A DNA stretch of 40,233 nucleotides from Coleofasciculus sp. LEGE 07092 (GTDB taxonomy: Bacteria; Cyanobacteriota; Cyanobacteriia; Cyanobacteriales; Coleofasciculaceae): the NCBI RefSeq assembly GCF_015207375.1, contig NZ_JADEWY010000054.1:1-40233 (forward strand), read 5' to 3'. Below the pieces are notes generated by a model. The model was not told the origin of the DNA. It saw only the letters and a program-made list of their open reading frames with translations, and made no database searches. The position numbers were made by a program, and so were the translations under genes. Shown here one piece after another: positions 25,009 to 33,657 of this stretch; within the stretch, counting starts at the first letter, position 1; the number at the start of each line of letters is the position of its first letter.

Positions 25009-25800
25009 ATGAAACGGCGACAGTTGATGCGTTATGCGGGTGCAGGGTTGCTTGCGACGTTGGGAACCAGTTTTGCGTCTGGATTTAAACCTTCTCAGGC
25101 ACAAACTGCTAATGGCACCCTTTCTGTGAAATGGCTGGGACATACCTGCTTTTTATTTAGTGGTGGGGGATTGCGAGTTCTGGTAAATCCCTTTCGGACA
25201 GTGGGCTGTACTGCTGGGTATCGCCCCCCTCAGGTTGAGTCCGATTTAGTCCTGATCAGCAGTCAGTTACTGGATGAAGGGGCAGCGACAGGGTTGCCTG
25301 GAAATCCCCGCATCCTTTATGAATCGGGAGTTTATCAAGTCGGTGGCATTCAAATTCAGGGGATTGGTATCCCCCACGATCGCATGGGCGGACGTCGATT
25401 TGGCACCAATGTGGCTTGGAAGTGGACGCAAAGTGGCGTCAATATCCTGCATTTAGGAGGCGCAGCAGCACCGATTGAAATCGAGCAAAAAATCTTGATG
25501 GGGCGTCCCGATATTGCATTTGTACCGGTGGGAGGTGGGGTTAAAGCTTACAATCCCCAAGAAGCAAAACAAGCAATTGGGGTTCTCAGTCCCAAAGTGA
25601 TTGTGCCAACACATTTCCTAACCCAGGCGGCGGATGAGGAAACCTGCACGGGCGAGTATGCGATCGCACCCGTAGATGAATTTTTGGGGCTGATGGATGG
25701 AATGCCTGTCAACCGCATCAACAGCGATACGATAACCATCAAACCCGGTGATTTGCCTGACAATGGCTCAATGATTAAGGTACTGAGTTACAAGTTTTAG
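25009..25800 (+). CDS. Exported MBL-fold protein lacking the HxHxDH motif
   Basis: A 263-residue protein with an N-terminal signal containing KRRQLMR, a twin-arginine-like start, a hydrophobic core (about 10-22) and a possible cleavage near AQA. The mature part has the UlaG-like metallo-beta-lactamase fold (VKWLGHTCFLF at the start, PTHFLT later). At the place where HxHxDH is expected the sequence is ISSQLLDEG (83-91), so most metal ligands are absent and hydrolase activity is doubtful. It starts 26 bp after trpG on the same strand. The true role is unknown. Confidence 0.72.
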   Translation: MKRRQLMRYAGAGLLATLGTSFASGFKPSQAQTANGTLSVKWLGHTCFLFSGGGLRVLVNPFRTVGCTAGYRPPQVESDLVLISSQLLDEGAATGLPGNPRILYESGVYQVGGIQIQGIGIPHDRMGGRRFGTNVAWKWTQSGVNILHLGGAAAPIEIEQKILMGRPDIAFVPVGGGVKAYNPQEAKQAIGVLSPKVIVPTHFLTQAADEETCTGEYAIAPVDEFLGLMDGMPVNRINSDTITIKPGDLPDNGSMIKVLSYKF

Positions 25801-25826
25801 GTTGGGAATTGGGGATTGGTGGTATT

Positions 25827-25867
25827 TTCAACACCTCAACTTCGCTCGGTGTTGAAGCTGAGCGAAG
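25827..25867. repeat. Interlocked inverted repeats between convergent genes
   Basis: TTCAACACC (25827-25835) pairs with GGTGTTGAA (25848-25856), while CTTCGCTC (25840-25847) pairs with GAGCGAAG (25860-25867). The arms alternate, so the two hairpins exclude each other or form a pseudoknot. The CTTCGCTCAGC-like words are frequent in dispersed cyanobacterial repeats. It separates the MBL gene from menE. Confidence 0.55.
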
Positions 25868-25880
25868 TCGAAGCTTTAAG

Positions 25881-27284
25881 TCATGCCCCCTTTCTCATCT
25901 CTAAATCAGCTAAAGCGATGTTTTTAAGTTCCTCATAATTCACTTTTCCTTGGGCATTGCGTGGCAGACATTCAACTTTAACCCAGTATTTGGGGCACTT
26001 GAACTTACTCAATTTCTCCGCTACAGCCCTTTGCAATAAATCAACAGAAACCTCTGGGGAAGGGGGAACGTAAATCGCAGTAATGGCTTCACCCCAATAG
26101 CGATCGGGCAAGCCAATTACAGCGATATCCACAACTTGTTGAGTGGCTAAAATTGCCGCTTCTACCTCAGCCGGGAAGACATTTTCACCCCCGGTAATAA
26201 TTTTGTGGCTGCGACGCCCAATAATGGTTAAGTAACCGCGATCGTCAAAAAATCCCAGATCGTCGGATTCTAGAGTTTGGAGTTTAGAGTTTAGATTTGG
26301 GTATTCTCCTGCACGATAGTAACCCAGCGCCAGAGAATCAGCCTGGATGGTAATAATACCCGTTTGATTAGTCCCCAAGAGTTCACCCGTGGCACTACGA
26401 ACACTCACTTGGGCGTGAGGTAAAATTTGACCACAACTATTGTTACCCGCCAGAAAATCTTCAGGTTTGAGGGTGACGACTTGAGAAGCGGTTTCAGTCA
26501 TCCCGTAGGTGAGGGCTAACCGGATGCGGTGGTGTCTCGCGTCTGCTAAAAGCGACTCCCAGGCAGGCGCACCCCCTAATAGTACGGTTTGAAACTGGGA
26601 TAACCACTCCGCAGCAACCGTAGATAGCAACCGTTGTAACTGAGTTGGTACTAAGGAGATAAAAAACTCTGACGGGTTGATATCCTGTCCTTTTCCTGTG
26701 ACTAAATCTTTAAACGGCAGAATGACTAGTTTACCGCCCGTGGTTAGCGATCGCAAAAATTGCATCAAGCCGCTAACGTGATAAAGGGGCAATACACAAA
26801 AGGAATTAACAGGCTTTTGGTCAAAATACTGATAAAACCCGCGCGCTGATGCCATTAAGGTTTGCCAACTGTGGACGGCAAAGCGGATGTTACCGGAAGA
26901 TCCGCCAGTGGGAATCATGATTATTTGTTCGTTGTCCGTTGTCCGTTGTCCTTTATTTTTGACGAATGACAGATGACAGATGACTGATGACAAATCTCCC
27001 CAAATTAAATCGGGTTGGACTAACTCGAAGACTTGCTGCCATTCCTGTTCAACCCAGTTGGGATTACCGAGAAAAACCGGACAATCCGCAGCAACGGCGG
27101 CGAGGAAAGCAGCGAGAAATCGCCAGGGATTAGGTTCTGCTAGGAGGATTGTGGGGGATGTTCCTCCCTGTGAGAGTTGGGTGAACTCCTGGAATAACTG
27201 TTCGGTGAGATGGTGAAATTGGTTCGTGTCATAACCAATCAACCAATCCTCATCGGCACGGTGTTTGAGATAGGTTAAATTCAT
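25881..27284 (-). CDS. menE: o-Succinylbenzoate-CoA ligase with in-frame repeat insert
   Basis: Adenylate-forming enzyme that activates o-succinylbenzoate with CoA in the naphthoquinone (phylloquinone) pathway. The ATP-binding loop PTGGSSGNIR, the A8 region with YGMTETASQVV, DDRGYLTIIGR and GGENVFPAEVE, and the catalytic Lys in NAQGKVNYEEL are all seen. Just before the ATP loop, residues of about 98-120 (ICHLSFVKNKGQRTTDNEQ) are encoded by heptamer repeat DNA (26925-26995), in frame. I use the ATG at 27284 (467 aa), since an in-frame TTG upstream overlaps the preceding gene. It follows the WD40 gene by 14 bp. Confidence 0.88.
   Translation of the reverse strand: MNLTYLKHRADEDWLIGYDTNQFHHLTEQLFQEFTQLSQGGTSPTILLAEPNPWRFLAAFLAAVAADCPVFLGNPNWVEQEWQQVFELVQPDLIWGDLSSVICHLSFVKNKGQRTTDNEQIIMIPTGGSSGNIRFAVHSWQTLMASARGFYQYFDQKPVNSFCVLPLYHVSGLMQFLRSLTTGGKLVILPFKDLVTGKGQDINPSEFFISLVPTQLQRLLSTVAAEWLSQFQTVLLGGAPAWESLLADARHHRIRLALTYGMTETASQVVTLKPEDFLAGNNSCGQILPHAQVSVRSATGELLGTNQTGIITIQADSLALGYYRAGEYPNLNSKLQTLESDDLGFFDDRGYLTIIGRRSHKIITGGENVFPAEVEAAILATQQVVDIAVIGLPDRYWGEAITAIYVPPSPEVSVDLLQRAVAEKLSKFKCPKYWVKVECLPRNAQGKVNYEELKNIALADLEMRKGA
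26925..26995. repeat. Heptamer repeat array inside menE
   Basis: Plus strand shows TTGTTCG, TTGTCCG twice and TTGTCCT, an A/T spacer, then ATGACAG twice, ATGACTG and ATGACAA. The heptamers belong to the same type as the array at 167-243. The array stays open in the menE frame and adds roughly 23 residues ahead of the ATP-binding loop. Confidence 0.85.
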
Positions 27285-27298
27285 ATAGGATTGCTCTA

Positions 27299-28882
27299 TC
27301 AGGGAGACACACGCCAAACCTTGATTCGATAAGCACTACTAATCAGGAGTTTCCCATCCGGGCTGAAAGTAATGGGAGTCTCAACCTCGCCAATTAAGAA
27401 GCTATCTACAAAGTTGTTATGTAGTGGGCTTTTGTAACCGCACGTAATATCAAATACACAACTAGAAATTGCTGGGAGGGTTTGAAGAACTTCTCCAGTT
27501 TGGAGATTCCATAAACGGATAACCCTATAATCACCGCTAAAAGCGAGGAGTTTCCCGTCAGGACTCAAGGCTAAAGACCACATAGACTGCCAAGCACCCA
27601 GCCTTCCTATAGGAAAGGTGTGAAGTAGTTTATTAGTTTTCAAATCCCATACTTCAATGCCATTCCTACTGGTCTTGGCAAGAATTAGGCTTTTTGGATT
27701 AATTGTAAAAACTGTATAATCATCAATATTATTGTTAATATCTTCTTTGTTTTTAGAGTCTATATTTAAATTAAAATCGTGAAATGAACGTTCGTTATTT
27801 TGCAAATTGAAAAACTCAATTTTCCCCTCATCAATGACTCTCATGAAGATCAATCCACTGTCGTTAAAGACGAGGTAATGGTCATAGTCTCTTATGTCAG
27901 ACTTAAGAGGAATGTAATGCTGTTCCCCAGTTTTCAAATTTAAATTTAATAGCTGGATTTTGGTTTTGTAGTCGTCAAAATTGTTGCTGTAGTTGTTAAG
28001 ATTGGTTCTATACTCGTTAAGAACGGCGAGGGTTTGTCCATCGGGACTGAAAACGAAACTTTGGAATCGTCCCCGCTCAGATAAAGTCTGGAGTTCTTTG
28101 CCGGTTTGTAAATTGAAGAGCTTTATAGTCATAGTGTCGGTGATACCATCATGCCCATAACTAGTAATGGCAAGGGTCTGTTGATCAGGGCTAATAGCGA
28201 TGTTGCTAATACCATTAATATCGTATAAATGCGTATTGAGGGTGTAAAGCAGTTGAGTTTTTAACTCATATTTTTTCCAAGAAAAATTTGCCAAGAATTG
28301 GCTTAATGCAATCACAAAAAACGCTATAAAAATTGTTATTTTTAATACTTTCCAAATGTTTTTTCTAGAGACAATGAAACGCTGAACGATGAGAGAAATC
28401 ATCCTAAACGTTTCCCCACCAATTACTCCCCCGATTGCTCCAAAAATCGTCCAGTAGAGGATGTATACGCAAAAACTGAACGCTAAAAGGGGAATAAGAG
28501 ACACCATTAGTAATGGTAATGCTAAAAAAATTGGGGATTCTAAAGGGGATTGTAAACCATGAAAATCCAGAAAATTCAATAGATATTGCAAGTATTTAGG
28601 TAAGTTAATCAACGCTAAAGCACTACCGAACATCATGCCAAAAACTAGCCAATACTTTGTTATGGATACTTCAGCAGTGAGTCCCTGCCTTTTCCGGAGT
28701 ATTGCGTAGACACTACCAATCAGCCCGAAAATAGCCCCTTCTATTAGCCAAGAAGGTGTACTTTCAGTGACATGAACAAGTGTAAGATCGAGGTGAACAA
28801 ACCAAATGATTCTCCAGAGAAGTGCTGCGAAAAGGACTCTAAAAATTGCCCAGTAGATGATCCAGTAGATGACTGATAACAT
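27299..28882 (-). CDS. Membrane protein with cytoplasmic or periplasmic WD40 repeats
   Basis: A 527-residue protein. The N-terminal 205 residues hold about six hydrophobic segments; the remainder is a beta-propeller of WD40-type repeats, seen as ISPDQQTLAI, FSPDGQTLAV, LSPDGKLLAFSG with IRLWNLQTGE, and the final FSPDGKLLISS with IKVWRVSP. Asn-rich insertions (LNNYSNNF, NNNIDD) and high A/T content set it apart from its neighbours. Membrane-anchored propellers of this kind are common in filamentous cyanobacteria and have no fixed function. It is directly upstream of menE, probably without functional meaning. Confidence 0.8.
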   Translation of the reverse strand: MLSVIYWIIYWAIFRVLFAALLWRIIWFVHLDLTLVHVTESTPSWLIEGAIFGLIGSVYAILRKRQGLTAEVSITKYWLVFGMMFGSALALINLPKYLQYLLNFLDFHGLQSPLESPIFLALPLLMVSLIPLLAFSFCVYILYWTIFGAIGGVIGGETFRMISLIVQRFIVSRKNIWKVLKITIFIAFFVIALSQFLANFSWKKYELKTQLLYTLNTHLYDINGISNIAISPDQQTLAITSYGHDGITDTMTIKLFNLQTGKELQTLSERGRFQSFVFSPDGQTLAVLNEYRTNLNNYSNNFDDYKTKIQLLNLNLKTGEQHYIPLKSDIRDYDHYLVFNDSGLIFMRVIDEGKIEFFNLQNNERSFHDFNLNIDSKNKEDINNNIDDYTVFTINPKSLILAKTSRNGIEVWDLKTNKLLHTFPIGRLGAWQSMWSLALSPDGKLLAFSGDYRVIRLWNLQTGEVLQTLPAISSCVFDITCGYKSPLHNNFVDSFLIGEVETPITFSPDGKLLISSAYRIKVWRVSP

Positions 28883-29187
28883 AAGCGACGAAAGGGTGGT
28901 TAGATTTAGACTTTGGGGCGCATCCCATTTTTGTAAATTTGTGGTGGGAGCATCTTGCTCCCTAGCACTAGATCAAGCGGGCAAAATTACCGCACTACTA
29001 TTATTTGACAACGTTGGGATACTCTCGGACGTTTGGTATTCAATGAAATTTCCCGGCTAATTTAGCTGTGCGGCGATCACACATCTCTACTTTATCCCTC
29101 TTTTATTACATGAGAGCGAACAAACAGGCGAAGCGTTGCAATACTAGCGTTATCGGTATTGGCAACAGATTCAGAACTTACGCACTC

Positions 29188-29256
29188 GCCTCCTCCAACT
29201 CCCCAAACTTGGGGATAAAAACTTTAGTTCCCCTCAGATTTGGGGGGCTAGGAGGC
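29188..29256. repeat. REP/MITE-like element
   Basis: GCCTCCT (29188-29194) and AGGAGGC (29250-29256) bound 69 bp that contain two further CCCC...GGGG hairpins (CTCCCCAAACTTGGGG and CCCCTCAGATTTGGGG). This layered palindrome resembles dispersed repeats of cyanobacteria. Confidence 0.5.
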
Positions 29257-29302
29257 ATATTGGCAAATATTGCCTCAGTCCTGATAATGGACTTAAGCTA
29301 TT

Positions 29303-29331
29303 AGCCCAGAGTTAAAACTCTGGGCTGGTTT
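29303..29331 (+). terminator. Hairpin with short T run
   Basis: AGCCCAGAGT/ACTCTGGGCT (29303-29312, 29317-29326), 10-bp stem with 4-nt loop, then GGTTTTC. No plus-strand gene precedes it in the window, so it may be a relic or a dispersed palindrome. Confidence 0.5.
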
Positions 29332-29391
29332 TCGGGTTTACTGACAATGGTGCAAGATGTGAGTTAACCGAATATGGGGGGTAATCTCTCT

Positions 29392-29937
29392 TTATGAATT
29401 CAACGGAAACTCAGCACTGATAGTCCACTGCTGACCGTTGTGAATTAGCAGGGTTAGGTAGAATGCTGTAAAGTCAAACGCTAACGGTCGATTCTCAAAT
29501 TCTGACCACGCCTTGCTGAATTGCTGCCGCTTCAAATCTGAATAGCCAACTGTTATATGCGGGGAAAACGGACGCCGTTTGGATACTTCGTGGACAATAC
29601 TGAGCGACTCCTCAACATACGCCATTAAATCCTTTTGGATGGCTAGCAATTCCGGGGTTTTGAGAATGTTGGCGTAAATCACACGAGGTGCAAATGCACC
29701 AAAACCTTTCAGTGTTATCGGCACTGGTGTTTTAGTTTGAGCAAACGTTTTCAAGGATTGTTCTAAAGTCGGTCTATCATCTTCCTGCCATTCAAAGGGG
29801 GGTTGCAGGGTGATGTGGGGGGGAGATTTTAGGGCAGCTTTACTCTCATAGACTTGAGCGAAGTGTTGCTTGATTTTCGTAATGGAGTCCTGAATATCTT
29901 GAGGTGGCAGGAGAGCGATGAAAAAGCGGTGTTTCAT
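29392..29937 (-). CDS. thpR: 2'-5' RNA ligase / cyclic phosphodiesterase family protein
   Basis: A 181-residue two-histidine phosphoesterase. Both HxTx motifs are visible as PPHITLQPP (about residue 40) and SPHITVGYS (about 129), the catalytic pairs of the 2H superfamily. Such enzymes open 2',3'-cyclic phosphates; physiological substrate in bacteria is unclear. The frame is open 26 codons further upstream, but I start at ATG 29937 because MKHRFFIALLPP is the family's usual beginning and the upstream part is repeat-derived. Confidence 0.85.
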   Translation of the reverse strand: MKHRFFIALLPPQDIQDSITKIKQHFAQVYESKAALKSPPHITLQPPFEWQEDDRPTLEQSLKTFAQTKTPVPITLKGFGAFAPRVIYANILKTPELLAIQKDLMAYVEESLSIVHEVSKRRPFSPHITVGYSDLKRQQFSKAWSEFENRPLAFDFTAFYLTLLIHNGQQWTISAEFPLNS

Positions 29938-30002
29938 ACTTGGATAAGGGCAGTAGGGAATGGGGTGTGGGCTATTACGGGCTGTCAGGGAAAAGACGTG
30001 AA

Positions 30003-30029
30003 GACACGGAGACACGGAGACACGGAGAC
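30003..30029. repeat. 9-bp tandem repeat GACACGGAG, three copies
   Basis: Three perfect copies in the gap between the 2H phosphoesterase gene and lepB. The surrounding DNA is low-complexity (CCCAGCTCCCC type). Confidence 0.75.
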
Positions 30030-30078
30030 TCTTGAGGTGTTACTCTTCCTACCCAGCTCCCCAGCTCCCCCTGCTTCC

Positions 30079-30738
30079 TTAAAGAGAACCGAATCGACTG
30101 GGGGGCCAGAAGCGGAAACAGGCATGACCAATGACGTTAGGTATGGGCAAAAAACCCCAAACGTGGGAGTCGTTGCTGTTGTTGCGGTTATCGCCCATCA
30201 CGAATAGCTGACCGTCCGGTACTCGTACTGCTGCCATCTGATAATCTGGTGGTGCGGCAATGTAGTCTTCCTCAAGGGGTGTACCGTTTAAGTAAACTGT
30301 GCCGTCTTGAATTTGCACGGTTTGACCGGGTGTACCAATAACTCGCTTAATGAAGGCTTGGTTTTTGGAGTAGCCCTGAATTTGGAGTTGTGGGGGCGGA
30401 TCGAAGACAATAATTTCACCCATTGCTGGGGGATGAAAGCGGTAGGAAAGTTTTTCCACCACCAAGCGATCGCTGACTGCCAGCGTTGGTGCCATTGAAT
30501 CGGAGGGAATGTAGCGCGGTTCGGCGACAAATGCCCGGATCAACAGCGCTATGGCGAGAGCGATCGCAATAATTTGTAGGTTTTCTCGGGCTTGCTGCCA
30601 GAACTTTGAGCCTTGGGCAGTCGGTTCTTGAGAGCGATCGGTAGTAGACGATTGACTAGATTTAACATTGTCTGGTGTCGAATTAGCCAATCTGGAAGAT
30701 TCATTACTCACAGCTAGATTTTTTTTCTCTGATGCCAT
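30079..30738 (-). CDS. lepB: Signal peptidase I
   Basis: Type I leader peptidase (219 aa from ATG 30738) cutting signal peptides from exported proteins at plasma or thylakoid membrane. A polar, Ser-rich N-terminal tail of about 45 residues is followed by one membrane helix (about 54-70). The catalytic serine is in PSDSMAPTL (residue 81) and the lysine in FIKRVIGTPG (residue 131); the C-terminal box GDNRNNSNDSHVWG is complete. A GTG at 30777 in the same frame would add 13 residues. Cyanobacteria often have two such peptidases; which this is cannot be told. Confidence 0.94.
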   Translation of the reverse strand: MASEKKNLAVSNESSRLANSTPDNVKSSQSSTTDRSQEPTAQGSKFWQQARENLQIIAIALAIALLIRAFVAEPRYIPSDSMAPTLAVSDRLVVEKLSYRFHPPAMGEIIVFDPPPQLQIQGYSKNQAFIKRVIGTPGQTVQIQDGTVYLNGTPLEEDYIAAPPDYQMAAVRVPDGQLFVMGDNRNNSNDSHVWGFLPIPNVIGHACFRFWPPSRFGSL

Positions 30739-31210
30739 ATAAGTCTGAATTGAAACTTGCTGGGTTTTGCTCCTCACCAGCAGTCAAATTTTATCAAATT
30801 TTCTACACCAAATATTTTTATTTTTTCTTTGTTATGATAATTAATGATTTTATTCTCAAAAAATAAACTTCAATAAGTCTTCAATCAAAACTATCCATTG
30901 CTTCACCCAAAATATTTTTTTTGTAACTTTAATAAAAAAGTAGGATGTCTACAATATCTCTTCCATCGGGTAAAATGATAAATTGGTTCTTCATTGTGTG
31001 AGCTTTTTTCTTCTTGATCGTCTCTGGGTTTCTACGAATTAGAGTAAGCACTCTCGCTATTTTTAAGAAAAATATCTCTATATTTAGTTCAGTTTATAAT
31101 TAATAAAATTTATCAGTTGATTGCTCCAGTCACTGTGGAACAAGGTAAGTTAGTAATTGAATTTTCAAAACGCTCACAAAAGCTTAACTCATAAGGATGT
31201 TGAAACAATC
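30739..31210. other. Strongly A/T-rich 472-bp intergenic region
   Basis: Separates lepB (minus) from a small plus-strand gene and should contain both promoters. Runs of A and T are abundant. I see no confident box, hairpin or open frame. Confidence 0.4.
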
Positions 31211-31402
31211 ATGATAACACTCTTAGCAAGTTACTTACTAATGGCTGGTACATTTGGTTGCATTTGGTTGACAACGTTGAACCAACAGACTGACTTACTA
31301 GGTGAAGAAAAACGCTTGTCCTATATAGTTTTAGTGGTAGCAACTATTCTCTGGCCCCTTGTTGTCCCAATATCTTACCTGGAAAAACTTTCTAGGGCTT
31401 AA
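31211..31402 (+). CDS. Small two-helix membrane protein, unknown
   Basis: A 63-residue protein with two hydrophobic helices (about residues 2-20 and 35-53) joined by a polar loop LNQQTDLLGEEKRLS. It resembles small conserved hypothetical membrane proteins of filamentous cyanobacteria, but I cannot assign a named family. AAGGA lies somewhat far upstream (about 14 bases). The frame is open to a TTG at 31157, whose extra residues are not membrane-like. A good terminator follows at 31480, which supports a real transcription unit. Confidence 0.6.
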   Translation: MITLLASYLLMAGTFGCIWLTTLNQQTDLLGEEKRLSYIVLVVATILWPLVVPISYLEKLSRA

Positions 31403-31479
31403 TAAAATTTAAGGTTATGGAGTATTTTGTAACAGACTGGAAGTAAAACCTAGTCATTCATTATCCCCATAAAATCATG

Positions 31480-31509
31480 CCATTCTCTGTAAATCGAGGA
31501 TGGTTTTTT
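31480..31509 (+). terminator. Rho-independent terminator
   Basis: CCATTCTC (31480-31487) pairs with GAGGATGG (31496-31503), one G-T pair, followed by TTTTTT (31504-31509). It ends the small membrane protein transcript. The remainder of 31403-31716 shows no gene. Confidence 0.75.
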
Positions 31510-31716
31510 ATTGTCCTTGCAAAGCATTGTAGTTTAGTTGCTTTTGTATAGTGTGTGTTTAATACACTAGTAATTTTGTTGCTACTAGCAAGAGCGCCTT
31601 TTTGAGATAGAGCAAAGGTATTGTCAAAATTTCGCATAGATAGCTATTATTAGTATTATTACTGTAACTATTGCTACAGAATTTTACTCAACTACCCAAG
31701 CAGCGAGAATTATCAG

Positions 31717-32643
31717 ATGGCACTATTCACAACGAATGAAGTCCTTACCCAGCTTCAACTCGGTCAACCCTTGAATCAAGCGGAGTTGAGTCATATCAAC
31801 TTGCGGGGGGCAAATCTGGATAAGGGGCTATTTGCTAAAGCCTATCTGCGAGGTGCGGATCTCTCAGGTGCGTCCTGCCAGGAGACAGATTTCAGTGATG
31901 CCACACTCGTTTTTGCAGTTCTATCCAGGGCAAGCTTAGTTCGTGCCAACCTAAGAGGGGCAAAGTTAAACAGTACTAACCTAGAAACCGCCAATCTTAG
32001 AGAAGCTTGTGCTATCAATGCCAGTTTTTATGGTGCAAGACTCGAAAGAATTGAAGCATCCTTAGCACAATTAGTAGGTGCTGATCTCAGAGAAGCCAGT
32101 GGACAGGCAGCTAATTTCAGTAGCGCCAACCTAGAAAAAGCGAAGTTGGGCGCAGTTAGTTTTTCTGATACAAATTTTAGTGGCGCAAACCTCCGCCAAG
32201 CTAGCTTGGAAGCCGCCAATTTTATCAATACCCTCTGGCATCAAGCGGACTTGGAACGGGCAAATTTATCTCGTGCTTGTATCGTTAACGCTGATTTAAC
32301 AGAAGTGAATCTGATGGCTGCTAATCTTAGGGCGGCTGAGTTGACATCGGTAATGTTGAAGAATGCCGATTTGTTAGAAGCCAGTCTGGAAAATGCTCGA
32401 CTCAGAGATGTTAATTTAACTCAGGCATCCTTATATTCTGCCAACTTAGAAGGGGCAATCTTGTCTCAAGTTAATCTTACAGGTGCGGATCTTCAACACG
32501 CTAACTTAGAAAATACGATTTGGGATGGCGTTAACTTTTTCAACTGCCAAGTAAGGGGTGCTATTTTTACCAATGCTCAAGGATTGACGGATGAACAGAA
32601 AAAATGGCTGAAAAACAATGGGGCGTTAAACGTCTCCTTTTGA
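31717..32643 (+). CDS. Pentapeptide-repeat protein
   Basis: A 308-residue protein composed of about fifty A(D/N)LxX pentapeptides from residue 26 to 285 (for example INLRGANLDKG, ADLSGA, ANLRGAKL), which form a right-handed quadrilateral beta-helix. The first 25 residues (VLTQLQLGQPLNQAEL) and the last 20 (GLTDEQKKWLKNNGA) are the caps usual in cyanobacterial members. No signal peptide, so it is probably cytoplasmic. Function unknown; such proteins are abundant in cyanobacteria. Its last 18 bp overlap the 3' end of the convergent globin gene. Confidence 0.9.
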   Translation: MALFTTNEVLTQLQLGQPLNQAELSHINLRGANLDKGLFAKAYLRGADLSGASCQETDFSDATLVFAVLSRASLVRANLRGAKLNSTNLETANLREACAINASFYGARLERIEASLAQLVGADLREASGQAANFSSANLEKAKLGAVSFSDTNFSGANLRQASLEAANFINTLWHQADLERANLSRACIVNADLTEVNLMAANLRAAELTSVMLKNADLLEASLENARLRDVNLTQASLYSANLEGAILSQVNLTGADLQHANLENTIWDGVNFFNCQVRGAIFTNAQGLTDEQKKWLKNNGALNVSF

Positions 32644-33168
32644 CTGCTTACCATATTTAAAATTAGTTACATCAGCCACCATGTCCCTCAGCGAAGGACT
32701 AGACTCACCATACAAATCCAGCCATTCATAAAACGTCAATTCACCCCCTAAATACTGCTGCGGATTCTCAGCACCTTCTAACATAACCTCACTAATAAAA
32801 GTATAGGCATTAAGCCATGCTTGCTCCATTTCTGATGTCCAGCTTTCTGCTAAATACAAGGCTAGTGTTTCCAACAGTGCCTGACCAACAAAGGGATAAT
32901 GTTCTGTTAGAGTGCCGGTTCCTACATGATAAGCTCCCAGACTTTTGAGGGCTAAACTCAATTGGTTTGGATTATGCAAATTCTCTATAATTAAAGCTAA
33001 GGAGGCAATGAGTTTTTTTTCTTGATTTTCTAGACTCGTTTTTTGAAATAAAATTTCCAATTCGGGATATTTTATAAAAAGATTTTTATAGAAATCATCA
33101 GAAAACTTATTGGCATGAGGTTTAATTTGCGCAAAACTTGTTTCTAAACGGTTGATATCTAATGTCAT
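32626..33168 (-). CDS. Globin with C-terminal extension (last gene of heme operon)
   Basis: A 180-residue single-domain globin of the Vitreoscilla/flavohemoglobin type. FYKNLFIKYPELEILF spans the B to CD region with Phe41 as CD1; Gln49 in LENQEKK fits the distal E7 position; the proximal His is His81 in GAYHVG, followed by HYPFVGQALLETL. A 37-residue tail (from about 144) has no counterpart in the first globin (36662). Such globins bind oxygen and nitric oxide; nitric-oxide dioxygenation is a common activity when a reductase is available, but no reductase domain is attached. It lies 22 bp after the thioredoxin gene. Confidence 0.88.
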   Translation of the reverse strand: MTLDINRLETSFAQIKPHANKFSDDFYKNLFIKYPELEILFQKTSLENQEKKLIASLALIIENLHNPNQLSLALKSLGAYHVGTGTLTEHYPFVGQALLETLALYLAESWTSEMEQAWLNAYTFISEVMLEGAENPQQYLGGELTFYEWLDLYGESSPSLRDMVADVTNFKYGKQSKGDV

Positions 33169-33190
33169 AGGAAGCTTTACCTCGGGTCTG

Positions 33191-33646
33191 TTAAGACGCT
33201 AAGTTAGCAAAAAAATGAGTCATTACTGGTTCCGGTACTTTACCCACCCAAGTTTTTGTAACAGTATGATGAGCATCCAAAAACATAAATTGAGGGACAC
33301 CTGTAACATGATATGTTGCAATTATCTTAGCCCATTTAGGGTCATCAATATTCAGCATCACTACATTAATGTCATCCCTATACTCTTGCTCTAAATTTCT
33401 CACAATTGGAGCCATTCCTTGGCAAGTGGTACACCAGTCAGCATAAAACTCTAATAGGGTAGGCTTGCTATTCGTCATCGCACTTTCGTAAGAGACTGAT
33501 TCCTTTGCCATAGCTCTTAATGTTGCTAAACCCATCAACGAAGAATGACTCATCGCGGAGGGGTCAGTCCCCTTCATCAAGACCATTCCCATAATTATTA
33601 TAGCAATACTGAATATTAGTAAAAAAGGTTTCATTTTATATATCAT
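33191..33646 (-). CDS. Membrane-anchored thioredoxin, HCF164/TxlA-like
   Basis: A 151-residue protein with one N-terminal helix (about 7-24) and a thioredoxin domain. The active site is WCTTC (Cys72, Cys75) in EFYADWCTTCQGMAPIV, and the cis-proline loop is TGVPQF. The spacing and the phrases VVMLNIDDPKW and VGKVPE resemble HCF164/TxlA, thylakoid thioredoxin-like proteins that help cytochrome maturation by reducing heme-site cysteines. In an operon with about twelve c-type heme motifs, the same job is a reasonable inference. A second ATG at 33634 is an equally good start. It begins 11 bp after the di-heme b gene. Confidence 0.85.
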   Translation of the reverse strand: MIYKMKPFLLIFSIAIIIMGMVLMKGTDPSAMSHSSLMGLATLRAMAKESVSYESAMTNSKPTLLEFYADWCTTCQGMAPIVRNLEQEYRDDINVVMLNIDDPKWAKIIATYHVTGVPQFMFLDAHHTVTKTWVGKVPEPVMTHFFANLAS

Positions 33647-33657
33647 AATATTCTTAA

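Larger units (their letters stand above)
28883..29391. other. 509-bp intergenic region with repeats, no gene
   Basis: Between the starts of the WD40 gene and the end of the RNA ligase-like gene, both on minus. A 78-codon open frame at 29068 is made largely of repeat DNA (see 29188-29256) and is not supported. An orphan terminator-like hairpin lies at 29303. Confidence 0.5.

Noticed and set aside
29068..29304. 78-codon plus-strand frame
   Set aside because: Most of it lies in the REP-like element 29188-29256; the composition (NSPNLGIKTL, RFGGLGG) is typical of translated repeats.
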